DNA of 64,000 bases from Roseiarcus sp963782255 (GCA_963782255.1 CAWAIS010000001.1:4464001-4528000), one strand, 5' to 3'. Positions 45,015 to 54,625 are shown, numbered from the stretch's first letter. Notes: a model not told the origin generated them from the sequence alone. A program made the numbers and translations.

Positions 45015-46109
45015 ATGGGCGCGGATGACAGCGTCAACGTCGAATTCTGGACGAAGCTCGAGGACGGGCGGGTCGAATGCCAGCTCTGTCCACGCTTCTG
45101 CCACATGCGTCCTGGCCAGCGGGGCTTATGCTTTGTAAGGCGGGCGCGCGAGGACGGCGAGGGCATGGAATTGACCGGCTACGGCCGGTCAACCGGCTTC
45201 TGCATCGATCCGATCGAGAAGAAGCCGCTCAATCACTTCCTCCCCGGCTCGTCGGTGCTCTCGTTCGGCACCGCCGGCTGCAACCTCGCCTGCTCCTTCT
45301 GCCAGAACTGGGATATCTCCAAGAGCCGTGAGGTCGCGCGGCTAAGCGCACATGCGATGCCCGAGACGGTCGCGCGCGCCGCCGAGCGCTTGGGCTGCGC
45401 CAGCGTCGCCTACACCTACAACGATCCCGTCATCTTCATGGAATACGCGCTCGACACCGCTGCCGCCTGTCGCGCGCGCGGTGTGAAGAACGTCGCCGTC
45501 ACCGCGGGCTTCGTTTGCGATGAGCCGCGCAAGCGCTTGTTTGGGGCGATGGACGCCGCCAACGTCGATCTCAAGGCCTTCACCGAGCGTTTCTACGAGA
45601 AGCGTTGCGTCGGGTCCTTAAAGCCGGTGCAGGACACGCTGAAATATCTCGTCCACGAGACGAACGTGTGGACCGAGATCACGACGCTCCTGATCCCCGA
45701 CGAGAATGATTCCGACGAGGAGATCGAGGCGCTGACGCAATGGGTCGCCCGCGAACTGAAGGCGGACGTTCCGCTGCACTTCACCGCCTTCCACCCCGAC
45801 TACCATATGCTCGACAAGCTCCCGACGCCGTCCGCGACCTTGCAACGGGCGCGCGCGATCGCGATCAAGAACGGCCTGGCCCACGTCTATGTCGGCAACG
45901 TCCACGATCCTGCGCGTCAGGCGACGCTATGTCCAACCTGCGGCGCGCGCTGCATCGGCCGCGAGGGCTACCGGATCACCGAGTACAACCTCGACGCCAA
46001 CGGGTCATGCAGGAGCTGCGGCGCGACAATGACGGGCGTCTTCGCCGACAAGCCGGGCCATTGGGGCGCGCGGCGGATGGCTGTCGAGATCGAGCGTTAC
46101 GCGGCGTGA
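45015..46109 (+). CDS. amrS: AmmeMemoRadiSam system radical SAM enzyme
   Basis: A 364-residue radical SAM protein of the PflA-like subgroup. An N-terminal CQLCPRFCHMRPGQRGLCFVR cysteine motif (about residues 22-42) precedes the cluster motif CNLACSFCQNW near residue 89. Near the C-terminus a rubredoxin-like knuckle (CPTCGARCIGREGY, then CRSCGA) is present. All expected cysteines are kept. It is transcribed away from the MEMO-AMMECR1 fusion across a 135-base shared promoter region. Substrate is unknown in the family. Confidence 0.92.
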   Translation: MGADDSVNVEFWTKLEDGRVECQLCPRFCHMRPGQRGLCFVRRAREDGEGMELTGYGRSTGFCIDPIEKKPLNHFLPGSSVLSFGTAGCNLACSFCQNWDISKSREVARLSAHAMPETVARAAERLGCASVAYTYNDPVIFMEYALDTAAACRARGVKNVAVTAGFVCDEPRKRLFGAMDAANVDLKAFTERFYEKRCVGSLKPVQDTLKYLVHETNVWTEITTLLIPDENDSDEEIEALTQWVARELKADVPLHFTAFHPDYHMLDKLPTPSATLQRARAIAIKNGLAHVYVGNVHDPARQATLCPTCGARCIGREGYRITEYNLDANGSCRSCGATMTGVFADKPGHWGARRMAVEIERYAA

Positions 46110-46192
46110 GGCGGTGGCGCCAGACGCGACAGGACGGCGGTGATAGATAGGCTGCGGCGGACAAGAGCCAACTTTCGCGAGGGAAATGAGCG

Positions 46193-46486
46193 ATGGATGA
46201 CCGCGAGGAGACGATCCGCAGGCGGGCCTATCAGCTTTGGGAGCAGGCGGGCTGCCCGGAGGGGCGCAGCGACGAATTCTGGCACGCCGCGCGGGCGGAA
46301 ATCGAGGGCGAAGGCGACGACACGCCGTTCGATCCCTTCGAGCCGCCGATCGACGAGCCGCCGGAGGTCGCCTTCCAGCACGGCGTTCCGGTCGGCATGC
46401 CGGGCGAACGCATCGCCGAGCAGGGCGTTCTGGACGACCGCCTCATAGACCTGCTCCCGGGCCAACGCGCGACGCCCGACGATTAA
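46193..46486 (+). CDS. DUF2934 family small protein
   Basis: A 97-residue acidic protein. The N-terminus (EETIRRRAYQLWEQAGCPEGRSDEFWHAARAEIE) is the DUF2934 motif, a short helical domain common in rhizobia. The rest is Pro/Asp-rich and probably disordered. Function is unknown. It is 83 bases after the radical SAM gene on the same strand. Confidence 0.8.
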   Translation: MDDREETIRRRAYQLWEQAGCPEGRSDEFWHAARAEIEGEGDDTPFDPFEPPIDEPPEVAFQHGVPVGMPGERIAEQGVLDDRLIDLLPGQRATPDD

Positions 46487-46591
46487 GCGCTGGCCGCGTC
46501 CGATCAGCCGTTCTACCTTCGCGACGCCGACGTTGGAGCGTAGGCGCGCAGCGTGCCTCCGCCGACACCCCCAAAGCGAGGAGAAAACGCC

Positions 46592-47416
46592 ATGCCGACG
46601 ATCACCACCAGGGATGGAGTCGAGATCTTCTACAAGGATTGGGGCAAGGGCCAGCCCATCGTGTTCAGCCATGGTTGGCCGCTGTCCGCCGACGATTGGG
46701 ACGCGCAGATGATGTTCTTCCTCAATCACGGCTATCGCGTCATCGCCCATGACCGCCGCGGCCACGGCCGATCCAGCCAGGTCGGCGACGGCCATGACAT
46801 GGACCACTACGCCGACGATCTCGCGGCTTTGGTCACGCATCTCGATCTGCAAAACGCCATCCACGTCGGCCATTCCACGGGCGGCGGCGAGGTGGTGCAC
46901 TATCTCGCGCGCCACGGTGAAAGCCGCGTGGCGAAAGCGGCGATCATTAGTGCGGTGCCGCCGCTGATGGTTAAAACAGCAGCGAATCCATTCGGCCTGC
47001 CAAAAGAGGTGTTCGACAATTTTCAGGCGCAGCTCGCTGCCAATCGCTCGCAATTCTATCGCGAAGTCGCGGCGGGTCCGTTCTATGGCTACAATCGGCC
47101 CGGCGCCAAAGCCTCCGAAGCGGTGATCGAGAACTGGTGGAGGCAGGGCATGATGGGCGGGGCCAAGGCACATTACGACGGCATCGTCGCCTTCTCGCAG
47201 ACCGACTTCACCGAAGACCTTAAGAAGATCAATGTTCCGGTGCTGGTCATCCACAGCGAGGACGACCAAATCGTGCCTTATGTCGCCGCGGGGCCGCTGT
47301 CCGCGAAGTTGCTGAAGCACGGCGTTTTCAAATCTTACAAGGACTTTCCACACGGCATGCCAACGACGGAAGCGGCCACGGTCAACGCCGACCTCCTGGC
47401 CTTTATCGGCGGATGA
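46592..47416 (+). CDS. Alpha/beta hydrolase, non-heme chloroperoxidase/esterase type
   Basis: A 274-residue protein, start at ATG 46592 (MPTITTRDGVEIFYKDWGKG), with GAGGAG about 9 bases upstream. It shows the HGWPLSADDWDAQM oxyanion region, nucleophile serine in GHSTGGGE near residue 95, the acid in IHSEDDQIVP near 223, and histidine in FPHGMP near 252. This matches the cofactor-free haloperoxidase/arylesterase group; the natural substrate is usually unknown. Confidence 0.87.
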   Translation: MPTITTRDGVEIFYKDWGKGQPIVFSHGWPLSADDWDAQMMFFLNHGYRVIAHDRRGHGRSSQVGDGHDMDHYADDLAALVTHLDLQNAIHVGHSTGGGEVVHYLARHGESRVAKAAIISAVPPLMVKTAANPFGLPKEVFDNFQAQLAANRSQFYREVAAGPFYGYNRPGAKASEAVIENWWRQGMMGGAKAHYDGIVAFSQTDFTEDLKKINVPVLVIHSEDDQIVPYVAAGPLSAKLLKHGVFKSYKDFPHGMPTTEAATVNADLLAFIGG

Positions 47417-47649
47417 TTTGACCGGGACGCCGCCCGCCGAGCTTGAGCACGTCGGCGGCGATCCTACATGACCCAAGACAGGCGTTCCGCCGCGCTGCCC
47501 GCGACTTGCGTCGAGGCTGCGGGTTGTATGGGCGCTATTCGCGTTGGCCACACCGCAGCCAAAGTCGGGTGTTCGGTAGCCGGCGCTCGCATGAGCGAGT
47601 CCTCGGCGGATCGCGTACATTCGAGGAGACAGATGCTGCAATTCGGACA

Positions 47650-48777
47650 ATGAGGATCGCCCAGATTGCCCCGCTAAGCGAGAGCGTTCCGCCAAAGCTC
47701 TATGGCGGGACCGAGCGGATCGTTTCGTACCTCACCGAGGAGCTGGTGCGGCAGGGGCACGACGTCGCGCTGTTTGCGAGTGGCGACTCCAGCACCGAGG
47801 CGGAGCTTATCGCCTGCGCCCCGAGGGCGTTGAGGTTGGCCAAGGTGCGCGAGCCGCTGCCTTACCAGGTCCTGCAGCTCGAGAAGATCCGCCAGCGCGC
47901 CGGTGATTTCGACATTTTGCACTTTCATACCGACCACCTGCATTTTCCCCTCGTCCGGCACTTGGGCCGGGCCGCCGTGACGACAATGCACGGTCGGCTC
48001 GACCTCCCCGATTACCGAGCGTTGTTCGCGGAATTCTCGGAGATGGCTTTGGTTTCGGTCTCCGACGATCAGCGGAAGCCTCTGCCGGCGCGATGGGTCG
48101 CGACGGTTCCTCACGGACTGCCTCCGAACCTCTATAGCTACTCGGACGGAGCGGGCGGGTACCTGGCGTTTCTCGGCCGCATCTGCCCGGAAAAGCGCCC
48201 GGACCGCGCCATCGAAATCGCCAGGCGCGCCGGCGTCGAGCTCAAAATCGCGGCTAAGATCGACAAAGTCGACCAAGCCTACTACGCGGAGGTGATCCGA
48301 CCGCTTCTGCGCAATCCGCTGGTCGAGTACATCGGTGAAATCAACGAGAACCAGAAACAGGCATTCCTTGGCGACGCCATGGCGCTGCTCTTTCCGATTG
48401 ATTGGCCCGAGCCTTTCGGTCTCGTCCAGATCGAGGCGATGGCCTGCGGCACGCCAGTGATCGCGTGGCGCAGCGGCTCGGTGCCTGAGGTGGTTCGGCA
48501 CGGAGTGACCGGCTTCATCGTCGAGGGAATCGACGAAGCCGTCGCAGCGGTCGACAAGGTCCGTTCGCTCAGCCGAAAGGCGGTGCGTAGCGGTTTCGAT
48601 GAACGGTTCTCCATCGAGCGCACGGCCCGCGATTACGTTCGGGTCTACGAGTCCCTTGCCGCCGAACCCATTCTTCTGCCCGGCGTCGCCGCGCGACCCG
48701 GCGCGGAGCCCCGGGCTCGCCCTCAGACGGCAAGGGCGCCATCGAGCCTGCGGCCGCCATGGCCCGGCGTCGCGTGA
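47650..48777 (+). CDS. Glycosyltransferase family 4 (GT-B) protein
   Basis: A 375-residue protein if started at ATG 47650 (MRIAQIAPLSESVPPKLYGG). The N-terminal GT-B acceptor half carries YGGTERIVSYLTEELVRQGHDV. The C-terminal nucleotide-sugar half has YLAFLGRICPEKRPDRAIEIA near residue 182 and EPFGLVQIEAMACGTPVIAWRSGSVPEVV near 260, containing the EX7E motif. The tail after residue about 340 is Pro/Arg/Ala-rich and probably disordered. Sugar and acceptor are unknown. The 230 bases upstream (47417-47649) hold no convincing gene. Confidence 0.88.
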   Translation: MRIAQIAPLSESVPPKLYGGTERIVSYLTEELVRQGHDVALFASGDSSTEAELIACAPRALRLAKVREPLPYQVLQLEKIRQRAGDFDILHFHTDHLHFPLVRHLGRAAVTTMHGRLDLPDYRALFAEFSEMALVSVSDDQRKPLPARWVATVPHGLPPNLYSYSDGAGGYLAFLGRICPEKRPDRAIEIARRAGVELKIAAKIDKVDQAYYAEVIRPLLRNPLVEYIGEINENQKQAFLGDAMALLFPIDWPEPFGLVQIEAMACGTPVIAWRSGSVPEVVRHGVTGFIVEGIDEAVAAVDKVRSLSRKAVRSGFDERFSIERTARDYVRVYESLAAEPILLPGVAARPGAEPRARPQTARAPSSLRPPWPGVA

Positions 48778-48782
48778 ACCGA

Positions 48783-48810
48783 GACGCGGCCCTTAAGGAC
48801 GGGCCGCGTC
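48783..48810. terminator. Strong hairpin between convergent genes
   Basis: GACGCGGCCC (48783-48792) and GGGCCGCGTC (48801-48810) pair perfectly over 10 bases around an 8-base loop. It lies in the 43-base gap between the convergent glycosyltransferase and sugar-binding genes. No T-run follows on either strand, so it is a terminator-like or mRNA-stabilising hairpin. Confidence 0.55.
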
Positions 48811-48820
48811 CTGCCGCGGG

Positions 48821-49810
48821 CTACTTGCCCATCATTGACTTGGCGTTGTCCGGCGTGATCGCAGTGGTCGCGACGGTCACGACCGTCGGCACGCTTTCGG
48901 CGCAGTCGAGCAGGATCGCCTTCGCCATGTCGATCGCCTCCGGGCCGCCGGTCGGATAGGTGAACGTCGCCGCCCACTCGCCCTCGGCGACCGCGCGGAT
49001 GCCGCCGGCCGGACCCGGCAGGCCGTCGGTGCCGAGGATCTTGATGTCGCCGTCCTTCTTGCCTGCGCCCTTGGCGGCGAGGCGCGCGCCGGCCGCCATC
49101 ATATCGTTGCTGGCGTAGACCGCCTTGATGTTCGGATGTGCCTGCAGCATCGCGGCGAACGCTGTCTGCGCCTTGTCCGGCAGCCAGTCGGCCGCCTGCT
49201 CGGCGACGACCTCGATCTTCGAGTTGGCCTTCACGCCGTCCTTGAAGCCGTTGAGCCGTTCGACCGCTGGCGTTGAACTCGGCAGGCCTTCGAGCACCGC
49301 GACTTCGCCGCCCTGGGGCAAGAGCTTGTCGGCGACGTATTTGCCAGCTTCTTGCGCGATCTTGAAATTGTCGCCGCCGATGAAGGCCGTGTAGTCCTTG
49401 CCCGGATCGCCGACCGTCTTGCGGTCGAGCTCGATGACCGGAATACCGGCCTTCATCGCGCGCGCGACAACCGGCGTCAGCGGCGAGGCCTCGAACGGCG
49501 AGATCAGGATGAGATCGACCTTCTGGGTGATGAAGTTGTCCATCTGCGAGGTCTGCGTGTTCACGTTGCCGGCGCCGTCGGCGATTTGCAGCGTGAATTG
49601 CGGGACCTTCGCGGCCGCTGCCGTCAGTTCGTCGTTGACGTGCTGGCGATAGGGCTCGGCGTTGTTGGCTTGCGAGAAGCCGATAACGTACTTGCCGTCC
49701 TTGCCGCAGTCCTTGACCAGGGGCGCGGCGTCGGCTGCGCCAGCGATCAGCGCCATGGCGCCGACCCCGAGCGCCAGGGCGGACGGTTTCCTCAAAAATA
49801 CAAGACCCAT
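48821..49810 (-). CDS. Sugar-type ABC transporter substrate-binding protein
   Basis: A 329-residue periplasmic binding protein, start at 49810 (MGLVFLRKPSALALGVGAMA) behind GGGAGA. The signal peptide ends near ADAA (about residue 28). The mature part has the RbsB/YtfQ-type blocks YVIGFSQANNAEPYRQHVND, ISPFEASPLTPVVARAMKAGIPVIELDRK and IKAVYASNDMMAAGA. It is the last gene of a minus-strand ABC operon. The sugar cannot be read from sequence. Confidence 0.88.
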   Translation of the reverse strand: MGLVFLRKPSALALGVGAMALIAGAADAAPLVKDCGKDGKYVIGFSQANNAEPYRQHVNDELTAAAAKVPQFTLQIADGAGNVNTQTSQMDNFITQKVDLILISPFEASPLTPVVARAMKAGIPVIELDRKTVGDPGKDYTAFIGGDNFKIAQEAGKYVADKLLPQGGEVAVLEGLPSSTPAVERLNGFKDGVKANSKIEVVAEQAADWLPDKAQTAFAAMLQAHPNIKAVYASNDMMAAGARLAAKGAGKKDGDIKILGTDGLPGPAGGIRAVAEGEWAATFTYPTGGPEAIDMAKAILLDCAESVPTVVTVATTAITPDNAKSMMGK

Positions 49811-49901
49811 GACTTTCTCCCTTGGGGTTGGTCTTTCCTTAACTTCAGCCGCATCGCCGGATTTCGCCGGTCCCTTGGCTTTATCTTGTGCGTCGCGCCC
49901 T

Positions 49902-50954
49902 TCATCGGCCCAATCCCTCGCGGCGACGGACGAGAGACTGAAGAACCGCGGCGAGCACGATGATCGCGCCGGTCGCGAGCAGCTGCAGCGCCGCATTGAT
50001 GTTGTTGAGCTGAAGGATGTTGGCGAGCGCGCCGAGCATGACCGCGCCGGCGACGGTGCCGACCATCGAGCCAGCTCCACCGAACAGGCTCGTGCCGCCG
50101 ATGACGACGGCGGCGATCGCCGTCAGTTCGTAACCGGTGCCGTCGTTGGCGCTGCCGAAATTGAACTGCCCGGCGTGGACGATCCCGGCGATCGCGGAGA
50201 CAAGCCCGGTGATCGCATAGACCGAGACCTTGACCAAGGTCACGGGCACGCCCGAAAGCCGCGCCGCCCGCTCGTTGCCGCCGACGGCGAACACGTAGCG
50301 GCCGAAGCGGGTGAAGTTCAGGACGAAGGTCGCGATCGCCGCGACGACGACGAAGACGAGCGTCGCGACCGGCACGATGTTATTGAACAGCCGGTCGCCG
50401 AGGATGCTGAAAACGGGCGGCGCGAGTCCGGGGCCGTTCCCATAGGAAATGTTGATGTACTGATTGTTCGAGATGACGAGCGCGAGCCCGCGCGCGACCT
50501 GGAGGCCCGCGAGCGTGACGATGAACGGCTCGAGGCGAAAGCGGGTCGAAATGACCCCCTGACTCGCCCCGAACGCGGCGCCGCAGGCGATGACGCAGAG
50601 GACCGTCGGAATGAGTTCCCAGCCTGCGGTCGTCATGATGGTCGCGGTCAGAACGCTGGAGAGGCTCAAGAGCGCGCCGACCGAGAGATCGATGCCCGCG
50701 GTGATGATGACAAACGTCATGCCGACCGCGATGATGCCGGTCTCGGAGACGGCGCGGACGATGTTGGCCATATTGTCGGGCGCGAGAAAGAGGATGTGTC
50801 CATGCCGGCGCGGCGAGAAGATGACGCCGCCGATCGCGACCACCACAAGGCCGATCACGCTCTGAAAGCGGACGGCGATTGCGAAGAGGTCGATACACCG
50901 CCAGGCGGAGACCGGCGCGGCCGAAACGCCGCGAAGGGGAGCTGCTTCATTCAT
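49902..50954 (-). CDS. Sugar-type ABC transporter permease
   Basis: A 350-residue RbsC-type permease with about 8-10 membrane segments. The typical VIITAGIDLSVGALLSLSSVL block is near residue 85 and ERAARLSGVPVTLVKVSVYAITGLVSAIAG near 230. It overlaps the ATPase stop by 4 bases, so the two are translationally coupled, and lies 91 bases upstream of the binding-protein gene. Confidence 0.9.
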   Translation of the reverse strand: MNEAAPLRGVSAAPVSAWRCIDLFAIAVRFQSVIGLVVVAIGGVIFSPRRHGHILFLAPDNMANIVRAVSETGIIAVGMTFVIITAGIDLSVGALLSLSSVLTATIMTTAGWELIPTVLCVIACGAAFGASQGVISTRFRLEPFIVTLAGLQVARGLALVISNNQYINISYGNGPGLAPPVFSILGDRLFNNIVPVATLVFVVVAAIATFVLNFTRFGRYVFAVGGNERAARLSGVPVTLVKVSVYAITGLVSAIAGIVHAGQFNFGSANDGTGYELTAIAAVVIGGTSLFGGAGSMVGTVAGAVMLGALANILQLNNINAALQLLATGAIIVLAAVLQSLVRRREGLGR

Positions 50955-52492
50955 ACGGGGGCGCCCTCGTTCGTCTCGGCGGCGGCCAGGACCTCATGCT
51001 CATCGGCGCCGCCGGGAAATTCCGCGACCGTGCGGCCCTTGCGTAGCACGATCACGCGGTCGCAGAGGCCGAGGAGCTCCGGCATCTCGCTCGACGCGAT
51101 GAGGACGCCGATGCCCTTGCCGGCGAGCTCGCGAATCTGGGCGTAAATCTCCCCCTTCGCGCCGACGTCGACGCCGCGCGTCGGCTCATCGAGGAGCAGG
51201 AGACGCGGATCGCCGAGCACCTCCTTGGCAAGCACGACCTTCTGCTGATTGCCGCCGGAGAGCGCGCCAACGGGAACTTCCAGCAGCGGCGGGCGGACGT
51301 CGAACGAGCGGATCGCGCCGCGGGCGAGCGCGGCCTCGCGCGCCTGCGAGATCAGGAACATCGGCGACACTTTGCGCAAGACCGTCAGCACGAGATTGCG
51401 CCCGACGCTGTCGCGCAGCATGAGCCCGCTGCCGCGCCGATCGTCGGTCACGAGTCCGACGCCTTCGGCGCGCGCTTTATGGATCGAGGCGAGGCGCGCG
51501 GGTTCACCGTCGATCTCGACCACGCCCGACCATCTGCCGGGGCCGGCGGCGCCGTAGAGCGCTGATAAGAGCTCTGTGCGGCCCGCGCCCATGATGCCGG
51601 CGAGGCCGACGATCTCGCCCGCGCGCACTTCGAGCGAAATCTCCATCGGCGCCTGCCAGCCGGCGCGGGCGCGTTGCGGCGCAAAACGCGCCTTCTCGAG
51701 ACGCAGAACCGGATTGCCGAATTCGCCGCTGCGGCGCGGATAAAGCTCCGTCAGCGGCCGGCCGACGAGCAGCCGCACGAGTTCCGACTGGGGCGCGTTT
51801 GCGGGCGCAACGCCCGCAACCTTTCCGTCGCGCAAGACGGTCACGCGATCGGCGACGCGCGGCACTTCCTCGAGCCTGTGCGAGATGTAGACGATGCCGA
51901 CGCCGCGGCCCGCGATCTCGCGCATGACGGTGAAGAGCCGTTCGACCTCGGCCGCCGTCAGCGCCGCGGTCGGCTCGTCCATGACGAGGATGCGCGAAGC
52001 GTAGGTCAGCGCCTTGGCGATGGCGACGAGCTGCCTGCGTCCGACCGAGAGCTCGCCGACGGGCTGGTCGACGTCGATGTCGGTCCCGACCGCGTCGAGG
52101 CGCGCGCGCGCCTCGCGCCGCATCGTCGCGCGGTCGAGGACGCCTGCGCGCGTGAGCTCCCGGCCAAGGAAGAGATTGGCGGTGACGTCGAGGCCGGGGA
52201 CGAGGTCGAGCTCCTGGAAGATCGTGGCGACCCCGGCCGCCTGCGCGGCTCTGGGGTCGGCGAAGCGCACAGACTGTCCGTCGATGCGCATCTCGCCGGC
52301 GTCGGGCTCGATCACGCCCGACAAGACGTTCATCAGCGTCGATTTGCCCGCGCCGTTCTCGCCGAGGAGCGCATGGATTTCGCCGGGCTTGAGGTCGAAG
52401 TCGACGCCCTGAAGCGCCTGTACGCCGCCGAAGCGCTTGGCGACGCCTTGCATCGCGAGCAGCACCGGCCCGCCCTTCGCGTGCGCGTTCAT
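50951..52492 (-). CDS. Sugar-type ABC transporter ATP-binding protein (two ATPase domains)
   Basis: A 513-residue double ATPase, started at 52492 (MNAHAKGGPVLLAMQGVAKRFG). Domain 1 has Walker A GENGAGKST near residue 44, signature LSVGRRQ and ILVMDEPTAAL. Domain 2 has a degenerate Walker A (GIMGAGRTELL), signature LSGGNQQK and LLLLDEPTRGVDVG. Such asymmetric pairs are normal for RbsA/MglA. The gene order here is ATPase, permease, binding protein. Confidence 0.92.
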   Translation of the reverse strand: MNAHAKGGPVLLAMQGVAKRFGGVQALQGVDFDLKPGEIHALLGENGAGKSTLMNVLSGVIEPDAGEMRIDGQSVRFADPRAAQAAGVATIFQELDLVPGLDVTANLFLGRELTRAGVLDRATMRREARARLDAVGTDIDVDQPVGELSVGRRQLVAIAKALTYASRILVMDEPTAALTAAEVERLFTVMREIAGRGVGIVYISHRLEEVPRVADRVTVLRDGKVAGVAPANAPQSELVRLLVGRPLTELYPRRSGEFGNPVLRLEKARFAPQRARAGWQAPMEISLEVRAGEIVGLAGIMGAGRTELLSALYGAAGPGRWSGVVEIDGEPARLASIHKARAEGVGLVTDDRRGSGLMLRDSVGRNLVLTVLRKVSPMFLISQAREAALARGAIRSFDVRPPLLEVPVGALSGGNQQKVVLAKEVLGDPRLLLLDEPTRGVDVGAKGEIYAQIRELAGKGIGVLIASSEMPELLGLCDRVIVLRKGRTVAEFPGGADEHEVLAAAETNEGAPV

Positions 52493-52825
52493 CGCGGCCT
52501 CGCGCAGGATAAACGCGAGGACGTCGCCGCGGGCGCGCCAGCGGCGTATGCCCGCGCCCCGCACGAAACGCTTATCCTCCGCTCAGCGTCCGCAGTCGCG
52601 GCCACGTCGCCTCCGAGTTCAACCCGTTCTGCCTTGCGGCGCGCCCCGGCCCTGACATGTCAGCCTAGCACTCCGGAGCGCTCGCGCAACCTGTTCGGTC
52701 TCGCGGCGCATCGCAACCGCGCCCGCCCGGGTTTGCGTCGCCGCCCGCCGCGCGCTAGCTTTTTTCTTGAGGAGCGCGATTGTTCGGTTCAGCCGACGGG
52801 GCGCCTCGAAACCGGGAGGAAGGTT
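52493..52825. other. Divergent intergenic region with a 12-base perfect palindrome
   Basis: This 333-base gap separates the ABC operon from the monooxygenase gene. It contains the perfect palindrome CTGACATGTCAG (52652-52663), a candidate operator for one or both divergent genes. I see no clear promoter hexamers and no gene. Confidence 0.5.
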
Positions 52826-54625
52826 ATGCTCGATGTGACCGCGGAAGGCCGAGTGAGCCACGTCCTGACGAATTTGGGGGACGCGCTCGCGAAAGGCGAC
52901 GTCGAGGGCGCCGTCGCGCTGTTTCAGGACGACTGCTACTGGCGCGATCTCATCGCCTTCACCTGGAACATCAAGACGGCGGAGGGCAAGGATGCGATCC
53001 GCGCCATGCTGAAAGCGCAGCTTTCCTCGGTGAAGCCCTCGGCGTGGACGGTCGATTCTTCGGCGGGCGTGACGGATGAGGGCGGCGTCACGACCGGCTG
53101 GTTCACCTTCGAGACTGACGCCTTCCGCGGCTATGGCCTCGTCCGGCTCATGGACGGAAAGATCTGGACGCTGCTCACGACCGCAGTGGAGCTCAAGGGC
53201 CACGAGGAACCGCTCGGCTTCCACCGGCCGCTCGGCGCCAAGCACGGCGCAGCCAAGCATCGGCCGACCTGGAAGGAGGATCGCGAGGAGGAAGCGCGCA
53301 CGCTCGGCCATACGAAGCAGCCCTATGTGGTGATCGTCGGCGGCGGACAGGGCGCGATCGGGCTCGGCGCGCGGCTCCGGATGCTCAGCGTCCCGACCAT
53401 CATCGTCGAAAAGAATGCACGGCCCGGCGACAGCTGGCGCAACCGCTACAAATCGCTCTGCCTGCATGATCCGGTCTGGTACGACCATATGCCCTACCTG
53501 CCGTTCCCGCCGAACTGGCCGGTGTTCTCGCCCAAGGACAAGATCGGCGACTGGCTCGAGATGTATACGAAGATCATGGAGCTCAACTATTGGGGCTCCA
53601 CGGTCTGCAAGAGGGCGACGTTCGACGAGGGGAAGAAAGAGTGGACCGTCGTCGTCGAGCGCGACGGCAAGGAGATGTCGCTCAAGCCCAAGCATCTCGT
53701 GCTCGCGACCGGCATGTCGGCCAAGCCGAACCTGCCGAAGTTTCCCGGCATGGAGCGCTTCAAGGGTGACCAGCACCATTCCTCGAAGCATCCGGGTCCC
53801 GACGCCTATGCGGGAAAGAAGGCGGTCATCGTCGGCTCGAACAACTCCGCGCACGACATTGCCGCGGCGCTTTGGGAGAACGACGCCGACGTGACGATGG
53901 TGCAGCGGTCATCGACGCACATTGTGCGGTCGGACACGCTCATGGACATTGGCCTTAGCGCGCTCTACTCGGAGAAGGCGGTGAAGTCCGGCATCGACCA
54001 CCACCGGGCCGATCTCATCTTCGCGTCGATCCCCTATCGGATCATGCACGTGTTCCAGATCCCGCTCTATCAGCAAATGAAGGAGCGCGACGCCGACTTC
54101 TATGCGGGGCTGGAAAAGGCGGGCTTCTGGCACGACTGGGGCCCCGACGGGTCCGGCCTTTTCATGAAGTACCTGCGCCGCGGTTCGGGCTACTACATCG
54201 ATGTCGGCGCGAGCCAGCTCGTCATCGACGGCAAGATCAAGCTGAAGCGCGGCCAAGTCGCCGAGATCACCGAGACCGGCGTCAAGCTCGACGACGGGAC
54301 GGAGCTGCCGGCCGACGTCATCGTCTACGCGACCGGCTACGGCTCGATGAACGGCTTTGCGGCCGACCTCATCAGTGAGGGCGTCGCCGACAAGGTCGGC
54401 AAGGTCTGGGGGCTCGGCTCCGACACGGAGAAGGACCCCGGCCCGTGGGAAGGCGAGCAGCGCAACATGTGGAAGCCGACCCAGCAGGAGGCGCTATGGT
54501 TCCACGGCGGCAACCTGCACCAGTCGCGCCACTACTCGCAGTTCCTGGCGCTGCAGCTCAAGGCGCGCCTCGAGGGCGTGCCGACGCCAGTCTACGGGCT
54601 GCAGGAGACGCACCACAAGAGCTGA
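52826..54625 (+). CDS. Flavin-containing monooxygenase with N-terminal NTF2/SnoaL-like domain
   Basis: A 599-residue protein, start at ATG 52826 behind GGGAGGAAGG (MLDVTAEGRVSHVLTNLGDA). Residues about 10-130 resemble a SnoaL/NTF2-type cone fold. The flavoprotein part starts near residue 168 with VVIVGGGQGAIGLGARL (FAD loop). A second nucleotide loop (AVIVGSNNSAHDIAAAL, NADPH) is near 333 and the closing VIYATGYGS motif near 500. The FMO/Baeyer-Villiger fingerprint between the loops reads FKGDQHHSSKHPGP, only partly canonical. Similar NTF2-fused oxygenases occur in Hyphomicrobiales and actinobacteria. Substrate is unknown. Confidence 0.85.
   Translation: MLDVTAEGRVSHVLTNLGDALAKGDVEGAVALFQDDCYWRDLIAFTWNIKTAEGKDAIRAMLKAQLSSVKPSAWTVDSSAGVTDEGGVTTGWFTFETDAFRGYGLVRLMDGKIWTLLTTAVELKGHEEPLGFHRPLGAKHGAAKHRPTWKEDREEEARTLGHTKQPYVVIVGGGQGAIGLGARLRMLSVPTIIVEKNARPGDSWRNRYKSLCLHDPVWYDHMPYLPFPPNWPVFSPKDKIGDWLEMYTKIMELNYWGSTVCKRATFDEGKKEWTVVVERDGKEMSLKPKHLVLATGMSAKPNLPKFPGMERFKGDQHHSSKHPGPDAYAGKKAVIVGSNNSAHDIAAALWENDADVTMVQRSSTHIVRSDTLMDIGLSALYSEKAVKSGIDHHRADLIFASIPYRIMHVFQIPLYQQMKERDADFYAGLEKAGFWHDWGPDGSGLFMKYLRRGSGYYIDVGASQLVIDGKIKLKRGQVAEITETGVKLDDGTELPADVIVYATGYGSMNGFAADLISEGVADKVGKVWGLGSDTEKDPGPWEGEQRNMWKPTQQEALWFHGGNLHQSRHYSQFLALQLKARLEGVPTPVYGLQETHHKS

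Noticed and set aside
47443..47649. A 69-residue N-terminal extension of the glycosyltransferase
   Set aside because: The extension is Arg-rich and motif-free; GT4 proteins begin at MRIAQIAP-like text (47650).
51674..52825. A 384-codon N-terminal extension of the monooxygenase frame
   Set aside because: It is antisense to the ABC ATPase gene and its composition is a frame shadow. The ribosome site GGGAGGAAGG fits ATG 52826.
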